The notes under the pieces: model-generated
The model's database searches: none
What the model was told of the DNA's origin: nothing
The model's input: the letters and a program-made list of their open reading frames with translations, nothing else
Position numbers and translations under genes: made by a program
Shown here: one piece after another, positions 11,250 to 21,024 of the stretch
Layout: each line of letters starts with the position of its first letter
Position numbering within the stretch: position 1 is the first letter of the stretch
Source of the DNA: Paracoccaceae bacterium
GTDB lineage: Bacteria; Pseudomonadota; Alphaproteobacteria; Rhodobacterales; Rhodobacteraceae
Direction: 5' to 3'
Length of the DNA stretch: 64,000 nt
NCBI GenBank assembly: GCA_019454225.1
Contig: CP075370.1
Coordinates: forward strand, 3,157,649-3,221,648

Positions 11250-12257
11250 TCAGCTCCGGAAGAGGCCGCGCTTGGAGAACAGCGCCGAGGTTTCCTGGTG
11301 CGGCAGGTCGTGATAGACGGTCACCCGGGCGACCTTGGTCACGCTGCCGAAGACGAAGGGGGCGCGGGCGTGCAGATGCGCCGGCACGCGGTCGAGGATG
11401 GGATCGGTTCCATCGGTCGCCGCCGCTCCGGCCTGTTCCATGACCATGGCGATGGGCGCGCATTCGTAGACATGGCGCAGCCGGCCATTCTCGTATCCCG
11501 GGCGGTCGTCGCGCGGGTAGAGGAAGATGCCGCCGCGGGTCAGGATGCGGTGGGTTTCGGCCACCAGCGAGGCGACCCAGCGCATGTTGGAATTCCGGCC
11601 GCGCGGCCCCTCGATGCCCGCCACGAGATCGTCGATGTAGGCGCGGACCGGGGCCTGCCAGTGCCGGTAGTTCGAGGCGTTGATCGAGAATTCCGTCGAG
11701 TCCGCGGGAACCCGCACGGCGTCATCCACCAGGGTGAAGCGGCGGCTGGCGGGGTCGAGCACGTATTTCCGCACGCCGGAACCCGTGGTCAGCACGAGGC
11801 AGCACTGCGGGCCGTAGATCGCATAGCCTGCCGCCACCAGGTCGCGTCCGGGGCGCAGGAAGGTGCCGGCGATGCTGTCGGTGGCGGGGTAGATGCCGAA
11901 GATCGTGCCGATCGAGACATTGACGTCGATGTTGGACGAGCCGTCCAGCGGGTCGATGGCCAGGCCCCAGGCGCCCTGCGGCGTGATGGCGACCGCATCG
12001 TCCTGTTCCTCCGAGGCGTACCAGCGGACCGACGATCCGGCCAGCGCGGCGCGGAACAGGTCGTCGGCGATGACGTCGAGCGCCTTCTGGCCGTCGCCGT
12101 CGGGGTTGGTGCCGACCGCGCCGCCCAGATGTTCGTCGATCCCGCCCCGGGCGATGCGAAGCGCGAGGTCGGCACAGACGTCCGCGATGCGGCCGATCAG
12201 GTCTGCCAGCCCGTCGGGCAGGCCATCCGTGGCGATGGATGCAGGGCCGTGCCGCAC
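11250..12257 (-). CDS. cbbF: Class I fructose-1,6-bisphosphatase
   Basis: 335 residues. It hydrolyses fructose-1,6-bisphosphate (and often sedoheptulose-1,7-bisphosphate) in the Calvin cycle. Diagnostic blocks are [10 protein letters not shown], the metal site [34 protein letters not shown] and GGIFLYPRD. Translation begins at a GTG (12257), supported by GGAGGAG five bases upstream; no suitable ATG exists. It is the first gene of the operon, so the cbb promoter must lie in the AT-rich gap between it and cbbR. Confidence 0.96.
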   Translation of the reverse strand: MRHGPASIATDGLPDGLADLIGRIADVCADLALRIARGGIDEHLGGAVGTNPDGDGQKALDVIADDLFRAALAGSSVRWYASEEQDDAVAITPQGAWGLAIDPLDGSSNIDVNVSIGTIFGIYPATDSIAGTFLRPGRDLVAAGYAIYGPQCCLVLTTGSGVRKYVLDPASRRFTLVDDAVRVPADSTEFSINASNYRHWQAPVRAYIDDLVAGIEGPRGRNSNMRWVASLVAETHRILTRGGIFLYPRDDRPGYENGRLRHVYECAPIAMVMEQAGAAATDGTDPILDRVPAHLHARAPFVFGSVTKVARVTVYHDLPHQETSALFSKRGLFRS

Positions 12258-12301
12258 GATGCTCCTCCCTCATCTTGCGCCGTCGGAGGAACAGTTGCGT
12301 G

Positions 12302-12357
12302 ATTCTGAATTTTAATGAAATGTAAAAAATGGTAACTCGAATTCAGGAAACTTGAAC
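12302..12357. promoter_or_regulatory. Candidate CbbR operator/promoter region between cbbF and cbbR
   Basis: The cbbF-cbbR gap contains a conspicuous AT-rich stretch in otherwise GC-rich DNA. An inverted repeat TTCA-N7-TGAA at 12342-12356 fits the LysR/CbbR half-site pattern (TNA-N7-TNA). Related partial half-sites lie at 12303-12318. The right-hand palindrome covers the cbbR ribosome site AGGAAA, so CbbR bound there could also repress its own gene. CbbR activating cbb operons in response to sugar phosphates is established for the family; the exact sites here are inferred. Confidence 0.5.
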
Positions 12358-13281
12358 ATGATCCGGCTGGATGCCCTGACGCTGAAGCAGCTGCGCGCCC
12401 TGGTGGCGGTGGCCGACAGCGGATCGCTGACCGCCGCCGCCACGCGACTGGGGCTGACGACGCCGGCGATTCACAGCCAGATCAAAAACCTGGAGAGCGC
12501 GGTCGAGGCGCAAGTGCTGGCCCGCGCGCCCGGCGCCACCGGGCTGGTTCCGACGGCGGCGGGCGAGGAACTGGTGCTGGCCGGACGGCGGATCGAGGCC
12601 GTGCTGCGGCTGGCGGGCGACCGGATGGCCGCTTTGTCGCAGGGACAGGTGGGACATGTGACGCTGGCCGTGGTGTCGACGGCCAAGTATTTCGCGCCAC
12701 GCCTGCTGCGGCGGCTGACCGACCTGCATCCCGAAATCGACGTCGGGCTGCGGGTGGGCAACCGCGAGCAGGTGATCGCCGGGCTGGACCAGGGCGGCGT
12801 CGACCTGGCGGTGATGGGTCGGCCGCCGCGCGATCCGGCAGTGGTGGCGACCCCGCTGGGGCCGCATCCGCACGGCATCATCCTGCCCCCCGACCATCCC
12901 CTCGCCAGGCGCGACCCGGTGGCGCCCGAGGATATCACGGAGGAGACGTTCATCACGCGCGAGGACGGTTCGGGGACCCGGATCCTGATGGAGCGCTACC
13001 TGGAGCGGATCGCGGACGGGCACCTGTTCCGCCGGATCGAGATGGATTCGAACGAGACGATCAAGCAGGCGGTGATGGCCGGGCTGGGCATCGCGCTGCT
13101 GTCGCTGCACACGGTGACCGAGGAAGTGCGGACCGGGCGGCTGGTGCTGATGCGGGCGCCGGGCCTGCCGATCATGCGGCACTGGTATCTGGTTCACCCG
13201 GCGGCGGCGCCGCTGACCGCGGCGGGCGCGCGCATCCACAAGGCGATCGTGGACATGGGCGGCACGTTCCTGCCGCGCTGA
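12358..13281 (+). CDS. cbbR: CbbR, LysR-type regulator of the cbb operon
   Basis: 307 residues. The N-terminal helix-turn-helix reads LTLKQLRALVAVADSGSLTA to TTPAIHSQIKNLE, and a C-terminal ligand-binding domain follows. ATG at 12358 is preferred over the in-frame TTG two codons earlier, because AGGAAA lies seven bases upstream of the ATG. It is divergent from cbbF, the standard arrangement for CbbR. It is expected to activate the operon when Calvin-cycle intermediates accumulate. Confidence 0.9.
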   Translation: MIRLDALTLKQLRALVAVADSGSLTAAATRLGLTTPAIHSQIKNLESAVEAQVLARAPGATGLVPTAAGEELVLAGRRIEAVLRLAGDRMAALSQGQVGHVTLAVVSTAKYFAPRLLRRLTDLHPEIDVGLRVGNREQVIAGLDQGGVDLAVMGRPPRDPAVVATPLGPHPHGIILPPDHPLARRDPVAPEDITEETFITREDGSGTRILMERYLERIADGHLFRRIEMDSNETIKQAVMAGLGIALLSLHTVTEEVRTGRLVLMRAPGLPIMRHWYLVHPAAAPLTAAGARIHKAIVDMGGTFLPR

Positions 13282-13300
13282 GCGCGCCTGCGGCGCGTGG

Positions 13301-13948
13301 TCAGTAGGCCCCGCGTGCCGCCAGCACCACGGCGACCGTGCGCGCAAGGATGCGAAGGTCGCCCGCCAGCGTGGCGCCGCGGGCGTAGGCCACGTCCATC
13401 CGGACCATGTCATCGAAGGACACGTCGGCGCGGCCGGACACCTGCCACACGCCGGTGATGCCGGGCAGCGCGGCCAGCCGCGCCCTTGCGCCCGCGGGAT
13501 AGGCGGCCACCTCTTCCGGCAGGGCGGGGCGCGGACCGACAAGGCTCATGTCGCCGAGCAGCACGTTCAGGAGCTGCGGCAACTCGTCGAGCGAGGAGCG
13601 GCGCAGGAACCGGCCGAACGGCGTCACGCGGGGGTCGTCCTTCATCTTGAAGCAGACGCCGGGCCGGTCGGACGCCGCGACCAGCGCCGCGCGCCGCGCC
13701 TCGGCGTCGACATGCATCGAACGGAACTTCAGCATGCCGAAGCGGCGACCATTCAGCCCGACACGGGTCTGCACGAAGAAGGCGGGCCCGGGGCTTGTGG
13801 CCCGGACGATGATCGCGATGGCCAGGAACAGCGGCCAGAACATCAGCATCGCCAGCCCCGCAAGGCAGAAGTCGAGCGGGCGCTTCCACGGCGGAACCCG
13901 GATGCGGCGCGGTTTCGGCAGGGTGCCGAAGGACGGATTGAAGGTCAT
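13301..13948 (-). CDS. Bacterial sugar transferase (ExoY/WcaJ-type polyprenyl phosphate sugar phosphotransferase)
   Basis: 215 residues, the short single-domain form. It would transfer a sugar-1-phosphate from a nucleotide sugar to undecaprenyl phosphate, starting an exopolysaccharide or O-unit. One membrane segment lies at about residues 25-50 (PLDFCLAGLAMLMFWPLFLA). The catalytic core shows FGMLKFRSMHVDAE, RRSSLDELPQLLNVLLGDMS, LVGPRPALPEE and PGITGVWQVSGR, all family hallmarks. No other polysaccharide genes are adjacent, so the polymer is unknown. It converges with cbbR. The 180 bases upstream contain no recognisable gene. Confidence 0.9.
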   Translation of the reverse strand: MTFNPSFGTLPKPRRIRVPPWKRPLDFCLAGLAMLMFWPLFLAIAIIVRATSPGPAFFVQTRVGLNGRRFGMLKFRSMHVDAEARRAALVAASDRPGVCFKMKDDPRVTPFGRFLRRSSLDELPQLLNVLLGDMSLVGPRPALPEEVAAYPAGARARLAALPGITGVWQVSGRADVSFDDMVRMDVAYARGATLAGDLRILARTVAVVLAARGAY

Positions 13949-14129
13949 GGCAGCCCCCGGGCAGGATCGGCGGCCCCCCGGCCGGCCGTCGCGAGTCGCT
14001 ATGCTGACCGCGCGAGCGCGCTTCTAGCGCGGAAGCGGGGCCATGTCCTGCGCAAGGGGCCGCCGTGACGCCGCGTCATGTGCGGGCCGGATTGCGGCGG
14101 GTTGCCGCGCGTGCAGGGCGCGGAAGGCG

Positions 14130-14393
14130 TCAGCCGCCCTTCTTGCGGGGCGCTGCGGCGGCCTCGAGCGCGGCGATGCGCGCGGCAAGCGCCTCGTTCT
14201 CCTCGCGCGCCTTCTGGGCCATGGCACGGACGGCGTCGAACTCTTCGCGCGTGACGAAATCGCGGTCTGCCATCCAGCGGTCGACAAGGCCACGCATCGC
14301 GGTTTCGGCCTCGGTGCGGGCGCCCTGGGCCACGCCCATCGCGTTGGTCATCAGCTGCGACAGGTCGTCAAGGAAGGTGTTGCGGCCTTGCAT
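14130..14393 (-). CDS. UbiK/BMFP-family accessory factor for ubiquinone synthesis
   Basis: 87 residues. It begins MQGRNTFLDDLSQLMTNAMG and continues with the amphipathic segment VDRWMADRDFVTREEFDAVR. A C-terminal coiled coil (about residues 48-80) is rich in Ala and Glu and ends in a basic RKKGG tail. This is the brucella membrane fusogenic protein (BMFP) layout, whose E. coli member UbiK supports the soluble ubiquinone-biosynthesis complex and binds lipid. The start is the ATG at 14393; longer reading of the frame upstream is non-coding. It is divergent from lgt, a common Rhodobacteraceae arrangement. Confidence 0.8.
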   Translation of the reverse strand: MQGRNTFLDDLSQLMTNAMGVAQGARTEAETAMRGLVDRWMADRDFVTREEFDAVRAMAQKAREENEALAARIAALEAAAAPRKKGG

Positions 14394-14555
14394 GGGGCTC
14401 TCCCGGCTGTGCTTGCGCCGTCTATATGCGCAAGCGTGCCTGCCGGGACAAGGGCAGGAACCACCGGCGGTTGACTTCGCCGCAGCCCCGCCCGACAAGC
14501 CGGAACGAGCAGCCGGGCCGGAGGCGCGGCGCAGGCACCGCAAGACAGGACCGCC

Positions 14556-15440
14556 GTGACAGCACCCCTGCCCTTTCCCGACGTATCGCCCGAACTGTTC
14601 TCGGTCACGCTGTTCGGCCTGACACTGGCGCTGCGCTGGTATGCGCTGGCCTATATCGCGGGCATCCTGATCGGCTGGCGGCTGGCGGTGGCGGCGCTGG
14701 ACCGGCCCGCGCTGTGGGGCGGTTCGCCGCCGATGACGCGCGATCAGGTCGAACGGCTGCTGACCTGGGTGATCGTGGGGGTGATCGCGGGCGGGCGGCT
14801 GGGCATCGTGGCGTTCTACCAGCCGGCCTATTACCTGGCGAATCCCTGGGAAATCCCGATGGTCTGGCTGGGGGGCATGTCGTTTCACGGCGGACTTGCG
14901 GGGGTCGTGGTGGCGTCGTGGCTGTTCTGCCGGGCCGAGGGAATCGCGCTGCGCCCGGCGGCGGACATGCTGGCCATGGCGACACCCCCGGGCCTGTTGC
15001 TGGGGCGGATTGCAAACTTCATCAATGCGGAACTCTGGGGGCGGCCCACCGACCTGCCCTGGGCCGTGGCCTTTCCCGGTGCCGCGGCGCAAGACTGCCC
15101 CGGCGTGACCGGACTGTGCGGGCGGCACCCCTCGCAGCTGTACGAGGCGGCGCTGGAGGGGCTGATCCTTGGCGCGGTGCTGCTGTGGCTGGTCTGGCGG
15201 CGGGGCGGGTTGCGGGCGCCGGGGCTGGTGGCGGGCGTGTTCTTTGCCGGATATGGCGCGGCGCGGTTCGCCGTGGAGTTCGTGCGGCAGCCCGATGCCT
15301 ATTTCGTGTCGCCCGGCAACCCGCTGGGCCTGGCCCTGCACATCGGCGGATATGGCCTGACGATGGGGCAGATCCTGTCGCTGCCGATGATCCTGGTCGG
15401 GCTCTGGCTGGCGCTGGGCGCGCGGCGCGCGGCGGCATGA
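14556..15440 (+). CDS. lgt: Prolipoprotein diacylglyceryl transferase
   Basis: 294 residues, a polytopic inner-membrane protein. It adds diacylglycerol from phosphatidylglycerol to the lipobox cysteine of prolipoproteins. Signature blocks are [49 protein letters not shown] with the essential HGG, and [20 protein letters not shown]. About seven hydrophobic segments are visible. The stop overlaps the next gene's start (ATGA). The lipoproteins encoded at 47811 and 55036 would be substrates. Confidence 0.95.
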   Translation: MTAPLPFPDVSPELFSVTLFGLTLALRWYALAYIAGILIGWRLAVAALDRPALWGGSPPMTRDQVERLLTWVIVGVIAGGRLGIVAFYQPAYYLANPWEIPMVWLGGMSFHGGLAGVVVASWLFCRAEGIALRPAADMLAMATPPGLLLGRIANFINAELWGRPTDLPWAVAFPGAAAQDCPGVTGLCGRHPSQLYEAALEGLILGAVLLWLVWRRGGLRAPGLVAGVFFAGYGAARFAVEFVRQPDAYFVSPGNPLGLALHIGGYGLTMGQILSLPMILVGLWLALGARRAAA

Positions 15441-16507
15441 CCCCGCTGGCCGCGATTCTGGCGCGGCGCATCACCGCGACAGGTCCGATCAGCGTGGCCG
15501 ACTACATGGCCGACTGCCTGCTGCACCCCGACCACGGCTACTATGCCACGCGCGACCCGTTCGGGGCGGGCGGGGATTTCGTGACGGCGCCGGAGATCAG
15601 CCAGATGTTCGGCGAACTGCTGGGTCTGGCGCTGGCGCAGGCCTGGCTGGACCGGGGTGCGCCCGCGCCCTTCGTGCTGGCGGAACTGGGCCCGGGGCGC
15701 GGCACGCTGATGGCGGATGCGCTGCGGGCGACGCGGGGGGTTCCGGGGTTCCATGACGCGGCGCGGATCGTGCTGGTCGAGGCATCGCCCGTCCTGCGCC
15801 GGGTGCAGGCGGAACGGCTGGCGGGGTATCGGGTGGACTGGGCCGGGACGGTCGCGGACCTGCCGCCGGGGCCGCTGTTCCTGATCGCCAACGAGTTCTT
15901 CGATGCGCTGCCGATCCGCCAGTTCCTGCGGGATGCGGGCGGCTGGCGCGAGCGGGTGGTGGGCCTGTCGGGCGGCGTGCTGTGCTTTGGCCTGTCGGGG
16001 CCGGTGCCCCTGCCGGACGCGCGGTTCGGCGCCGATCCGCCCGGAACGCTGGTAGAGACCTGCACCCCGGCGCAGGCCGTCGCCGCGGCAATCGCCGCGC
16101 GCATCGCGGCGCGGGGCGGGGCGGCGTTTCTGGTCGACTACGGCGGCTGGCGGTCAAAGGGCGACACGCTGCAGGCGCTGCGCGGGCATCGCCGCGAGGA
16201 CCCGCTGGCCAGTCCGGGCGAGGCCGACCTGACCGCGCATGTGGATTTCGAGGCGCTGGCGCAGGCGGCGGCAGGGCTGGAACCCAGCGGCCTGACCGGT
16301 CAGGGCCTGTTCCTGCGGCGCCTCGGGATCGAGCAGCGGGCGGAAAGGCTGGCGCGCGGGCTGCAGGGTGACGCGCTTGTCAGCCACGCGGCGGCGCTTG
16401 AGCGCTTGACCGCGCCCGCGCAAATGGGTTCGCTGTTCAAGGTGCTGGGGCTGGCCGCGCGCGGCACCGCCCCGCTGCCGGGACTGGATGCATGCTCGAA
16501 TACCTGA
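15437..16507 (+). CDS. MidA/NDUFAF7-family SAM-dependent methyltransferase
   Basis: 356 residues. It belongs to the family of human NDUFAF7, which methylates an arginine of complex I; the bacterial target is unproven. The N-terminus has [20 protein letters not shown] and [18 protein letters not shown], the most conserved family blocks. The SAM site is [14 protein letters not shown], followed by NEFFDALPI and AAFLVDYGG. The start is the ATG overlapping the lgt stop, and its C-terminus overlaps pgeF by 16 bases, so the three genes are translationally coupled. Confidence 0.88.
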   Translation: MTPLAAILARRITATGPISVADYMADCLLHPDHGYYATRDPFGAGGDFVTAPEISQMFGELLGLALAQAWLDRGAPAPFVLAELGPGRGTLMADALRATRGVPGFHDAARIVLVEASPVLRRVQAERLAGYRVDWAGTVADLPPGPLFLIANEFFDALPIRQFLRDAGGWRERVVGLSGGVLCFGLSGPVPLPDARFGADPPGTLVETCTPAQAVAAAIAARIAARGGAAFLVDYGGWRSKGDTLQALRGHRREDPLASPGEADLTAHVDFEALAQAAAGLEPSGLTGQGLFLRRLGIEQRAERLARGLQGDALVSHAAALERLTAPAQMGSLFKVLGLAARGTAPLPGLDACSNT

Positions 16508-17241
16508 CCTCGGACCTTCTGCCTGCCCGCCACGGGTTCTTCACCCGGCGGGGCGGGGCATCTTCGGGCATCTTCCAGGGGCTGAACTGTGGACCGGGGT
16601 CAAGCGACCTGTCCGAAGCGGTGGCGATCAACCGCGCCCGGGTCGCCGCTGCGCTGGGGGTCGAGACCGGGCGGTTGGTGACGGTGCATCAGGTGCATTC
16701 GGCCGATGTGGTGGTGCTGGAGGGTCCGGACGCCGCACGTCCGCGGGCCGACGCGCTGGTGACGGCGGCGCCGGGGCTGGCGCTGGCGGTGCTGACGGCC
16801 GATTGCGCGCCGGTGCTGTTCGCGGATGCGGAAGCGGGCGTCGTGGGGGCAGCGCATGCCGGGTGGAAGGGCGCGAAGGGCGGCGTTCTGGAGGCCACGA
16901 TCGCGGCCATGGAACGGCTGGGTGCCCGGGCGGACCGGGTGCATGTGGCGATCGGACCGACGATCAGCCAGGCGAACTATGAGGTCGGCCCCGAGTTCGT
17001 CGAGGGCTTCATCGACGAGGACCCGGCCTCGGCACGGTACTTCGCGGGCGGGCGGGGCGATCGGGCCATGTTCGACCTGCCGGGCTATGCGCTGATGCGG
17101 CTGCGCGCGGCAGGGGTGGGTCGGGCGGAATGGCTGGGCCACTGCACCTATCGCGACGAGGGGCGATTCTTTTCCTATCGCCGCGCCACCCATCGCGGCG
17201 AGGCAGACTACGGACGGCTGATATCGGCCATACGGCTGTGA
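16492..17241 (+). CDS. pgeF: PgeF, peptidoglycan editing factor (YfiH/laccase-domain family)
   Basis: 249 residues. PgeF hydrolyses mis-incorporated L-Ser from peptidoglycan precursors (UDP-MurNAc-L-Ser). The metal/active-site histidines and cysteine are in VTVHQVHSADVV, LTADCAPVLFAD, GAAHAGWKGAKGGVL and GHCTYRDEGRFFSYRR, in the order expected of the family. The N-terminus ARHGFFTRRGGASSG is also typical. It starts inside the end of the midA gene. Older databases call it polyphenol oxidase or laccase. The stretch from 17242 to 17470 holds no further gene that I can support. Confidence 0.9.
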   Translation: MLEYLTSDLLPARHGFFTRRGGASSGIFQGLNCGPGSSDLSEAVAINRARVAAALGVETGRLVTVHQVHSADVVVLEGPDAARPRADALVTAAPGLALAVLTADCAPVLFADAEAGVVGAAHAGWKGAKGGVLEATIAAMERLGARADRVHVAIGPTISQANYEVGPEFVEGFIDEDPASARYFAGGRGDRAMFDLPGYALMRLRAAGVGRAEWLGHCTYRDEGRFFSYRRATHRGEADYGRLISAIRL

Positions 17242-17470
17242 CTGTGGCGGAAACGCGGCGCAGGAACTGTTGCCAGCGCCGCAACAACGGCCGTCAATCA
17301 ACTGAATTTGCTTAAAAACACACGATGCTCGCGTTGCTGCCACGGATCGGTCCGGCTGCCCCGAAAATGCCCCGGGGGCCCGCATGGCGGCCCATCGCAT
17401 GCCGCATTCGGCGGCGAAATTCGGGTTCATCGGAGCCGCGCCGGCGGACCGGAGCACAGGAGATCACGCC

Positions 17471-17653
17471 ATGACCGATCGCACCCAGACCGAACGTCCC
17501 GTCCCGCCGCGCCGCTGGCTGGCCGCCGTGATCGCGGCGACCGCCGCGCCGGAAACCCTGCCGGCCCTGCCCTTCCAGCGCGGCAACCGCCGCCGCCCGG
17601 CAGGCCTTTCCGCAGTGGCCACACCACGCCCGACGGCCATCGCCGCGCGCTGA
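17471..17653 (+). CDS. Small basic protein of unknown function
   Basis: 60 residues starting MTDRTQTERPVPPRRWLAAV, with a short hydrophobic helix (LAAVIAATAA) and an arginine-rich tail. The ATG at 17471 has a good AGGAGA ribosome site eight bases upstream; the in-frame ATG at 17384 lacks one. I recognise no family, but the ribosome site and the position between pgeF and the Lrp gene suggest a real small gene. It may instead be part of the leader of the structured region that follows. Confidence 0.5.
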   Translation: MTDRTQTERPVPPRRWLAAVIAATAAPETLPALPFQRGNRRRPAGLSAVATPRPTAIAAR

Positions 17654-17760
17654 TGCGCCCCGCGAATCAGGTGCTGCACGGCCGAAGGGCCGATCCGCAC
17701 CGTTTCCCGCAACAATCGGCAGACCGGGGCGCGATTGGCGACCCCGGCATCACCGATTAA

Positions 17761-17940
17761 GGATTTTCTTTGACAGAACGCCGCCAGACGGCCACCTTTC
17801 CCTTGCACGCAGGCAACTGCGGGTCCCCGGGTCGAAGCGCGGACAGGCCGTCAGGCCGTCCAGGACCGGGTTCGGTGCACGGAAGGCGGCTCTGGCATGA
17901 ACCTCTGCATGCCACCAAGGGGCCGCCTTTCCCGTTTTCC
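17761..17940 (+). other. Structured intergenic segment, possible small RNA with terminator
   Basis: TTGACA at 17770-17775 could be a -35 box, but the -10 is poor. Downstream, GGACAGGCC/GGCCGTCC can form a hairpin nested inside GGTCC/GGACC. A bipartite stem follows: AAGGCGGC (17883-17890) with GCCGCCTT (17922-17929), enclosing TGGCATG (17893-17899) with CATGCCA (17908-17914), then TTTCCCGTTTT. This resembles an intrinsic terminator after a folded RNA of roughly 130 bases. It could equally be the 3' end of the small gene at 17471. No known RNA family was matched. Confidence 0.35.
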
Positions 17941-17975
17941 GGCAGCGCCTTGCCGCCCCGATGGGTGCGGCCCCA

Positions 17976-18476
17976 TCAGGCGTGCCGCGCCAGCCGCTGT
18001 TCCAGGACGTCGAAGGGCAGGCCAGGTTCATCCTTTGCGCAGCGGATCACCAGGCTGGTCTTGACGCTGGAGACATTGGCCGCCTTCAGCAGTTCACCGG
18101 TCAGGAACGACTGGAACGTGGACAGGTCGGGCGCCACGCATTTCAGGATGAAATCGATCTCGCCGTTCAGCATGTGGCATTCGCGGACCAGCGGCCAGGC
18201 GCGGCAGCGCGCCTCGAAGGCCGAAAGATCGCCTTCGGCCTGACTGGTCAGCCGGACCATGGCAAAGACCGCCACCTCGAACCCCAGTTCCCGGGCGTCG
18301 ATGTCGGCATGGTAGCCGCGGATGTATCCCGCCTCTTCCAGCGTGCGCACGCGGCGCAGACAGGGCGGCGCGCTGATTCCCACGCGGCGCGCAAGCTCGA
18401 CGTTCGTCATCCGCCCGTCCGCCTGCAGTTCGGCCAGAATCCGGCGGTCGATGGGATCAAGCTTCGATCCGGCCAT
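17976..18476 (-). CDS. Lrp/AsnC-family transcriptional regulator
   Basis: 166 residues. The N-terminal winged helix reads LDPIDRRILAELQADGRMTNVELARRVGIS, and the C-terminal RAM/ligand-binding domain contains GYHADIDARELGF and VRECHMLNGEIDFILKC. Proteins of this family sense amino acids or related metabolites and bind DNA as dimers or octamers. It is divergent from trxB, and the gap between them carries TTGCGCAA-type palindromes that could be its sites. The ligand is unknown. Confidence 0.92.
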   Translation of the reverse strand: MAGSKLDPIDRRILAELQADGRMTNVELARRVGISAPPCLRRVRTLEEAGYIRGYHADIDARELGFEVAVFAMVRLTSQAEGDLSAFEARCRAWPLVRECHMLNGEIDFILKCVAPDLSTFQSFLTGELLKAANVSSVKTSLVIRCAKDEPGLPFDVLEQRLARHA

Positions 18477-18513
18477 GGCGTGTTCTCCCTGCCTTTCGCA
18501 TCGCCACAGATAG

Positions 18514-19605
<1,092 letters not shown>

Positions 19606-19723
19606 ACGCCCCGGACCCGGCGCACTGCCGGGCGCAGGCGGTTCCGGCACTGGCGAAGATTTGGCTTGACCTGTGCGGCATGGCCCGCGACGCTTGCGAA
19701 ACTGTCCCGAACGCACAGGTCCC

Positions 19724-20848
19724 ATGCCGAGATACGCCCAGATCACCGCCGGCGACCCAGCCCCATCCTTTCATCAGCGCAGCGCGCAGAACCCGCGCTA
19801 TGCCTTCGACACGGCGGCCGGGCGCTACATCGTGCTGTGCATCCTCGGCTCGGCCGGGCACCCGGCGGCGGCGGCCGCGATCCGGGCGGCGCAGGACCAT
19901 GCGGGGTTCGACGATGACAGGGCCTGCTGTTTCTTCGTGACCGCCGACCCTGCGGACGAGAGCGGCGGCAGGATCGCCGGGCGCATACCCGGGCTGCGGG
20001 TGTTCTGGGATGCCGACCTGACGGTCGCGCGGCTGTATGGCGCCGCCCCGCTGGCGCCGGATACCGGGCCCTACCTGCCACGCTGGGTGGTGATCGACCC
20101 GCAGATGCGGGTGATCGAGGTCTTGCCCTTCGCCGCGGACGGCGGCGACATCGGGCGGCTTGTGGCCTGCCTTGCCGCCCAGCCACCGATCGGCGCGCAT
20201 ACGGGGCAGCCGGTGCAGGCCCCCATCCTGTATCTGCCCCGCGTGTTCGAGCCCGATCTGTGCCGCCGCCTGATCGAGCTTTACGATGCGCAGGGGGGCG
20301 AGCTTTCGGGCTTCATGCGCGAGGTCGACGGACGGACCGTCGGGATCAACGACTCGCGCCACAAGGCCCGGCGGGACGTGCTGATCGAGGATCAGGGGCT
20401 GATCGGCGCCGTTCAGGAACGGTTCCGCCGTCGCGTCATTCCCGAGATCGCAAAGGCCCACCAGTTCCACGTGACGCGGATGGAGCGCTATCTGGTCGGT
20501 TGCTATACCGCCGAGGACGGCGGGCACTTCGCGGCGCACCGCGACAACACCACCGCCGGGACCGCGCACCGGCGCTTTGCCGTCTCGGTCAACCTGAACA
20601 CCGATTTCGAGGGGGGCGAGGTCTCGTTTCCCGAATACGGGCGGCAGGGGTTCAAGGCCCCGGCCGGCGGGGCCGTGGTGTTTTCCTGCTCGCTGCTGCA
20701 TGCCGTCAGCCGGGTAACGGCCGGCCGACGCTATGCGTTCCTGCCGTTCCTCTATGACGATGCGGCCGCGCGACTGCGCGATGCCAACCGCCATCTTGTC
20801 GGGCAGGCTCAGTCGGAACCCGCGGGAGCGCAGATGCCGGCCGGCTGA
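19724..20848 (+). CDS. Two-domain protein: peroxiredoxin-like front end plus 2OG-Fe(II) oxygenase
   Basis: 374 residues. About residues 1-150 look like an AhpC/peroxiredoxin fold (ITAGDPAPSF, RYIVLCILGSAGHP, RWVVIDPQMRVI). However, the segment where the peroxidatic cysteine should lie reads GSAGHPAAAAA, so peroxidase activity is unlikely. Residues 165-345 form a prolyl-4-hydroxylase-type dioxygenase with iron ligands His272 and Asp274 (AAHRDNT) and distal His326 (LLHAVSRV), and a 2-oxoglutarate-binding arginine in GRRYAF. The start is the ATG at 19724. The substrate is unknown. It stands alone between trxB and sat-cysC. Confidence 0.75.
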   Translation: MPRYAQITAGDPAPSFHQRSAQNPRYAFDTAAGRYIVLCILGSAGHPAAAAAIRAAQDHAGFDDDRACCFFVTADPADESGGRIAGRIPGLRVFWDADLTVARLYGAAPLAPDTGPYLPRWVVIDPQMRVIEVLPFAADGGDIGRLVACLAAQPPIGAHTGQPVQAPILYLPRVFEPDLCRRLIELYDAQGGELSGFMREVDGRTVGINDSRHKARRDVLIEDQGLIGAVQERFRRRVIPEIAKAHQFHVTRMERYLVGCYTAEDGGHFAAHRDNTTAGTAHRRFAVSVNLNTDFEGGEVSFPEYGRQGFKAPAGGAVVFSCSLLHAVSRVTAGRRYAFLPFLYDDAAARLRDANRHLVGQAQSEPAGAQMPAG

Positions 20849-21024
20849 AATCGGCGGCACTTCGCCCCATCGCGCGACTTTTGCGCCCCATGACGATGGA
20901 ATTGTTCCCCGGCGGCTTGCATTGCGCCCGGAAGCGGGGCTAAGCGCGCGGCGCACCGGCCGGGTGATGCCCCGGTCATGACCCCCTGCCGGGCGGCTGC
21001 CTGGCGCTGACCCACCGAGGCCCC

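Noticed and set aside
14426-16507. A long frame that would fuse extra N-terminal sequence to the MidA-like methyltransferase
   Set aside because: The first 330 residues are an out-of-frame reading of lgt. The real start is the ATG at 15437 overlapping the lgt stop.
19663-19700. CTTGACC before the oxygenase gene as a third copy of the dispersed element
   Set aside because: GGCTTGACC is present, but there is no GTCCCA palindrome at the right distance and no TTTGTTA box. It is probably only a -35 box.
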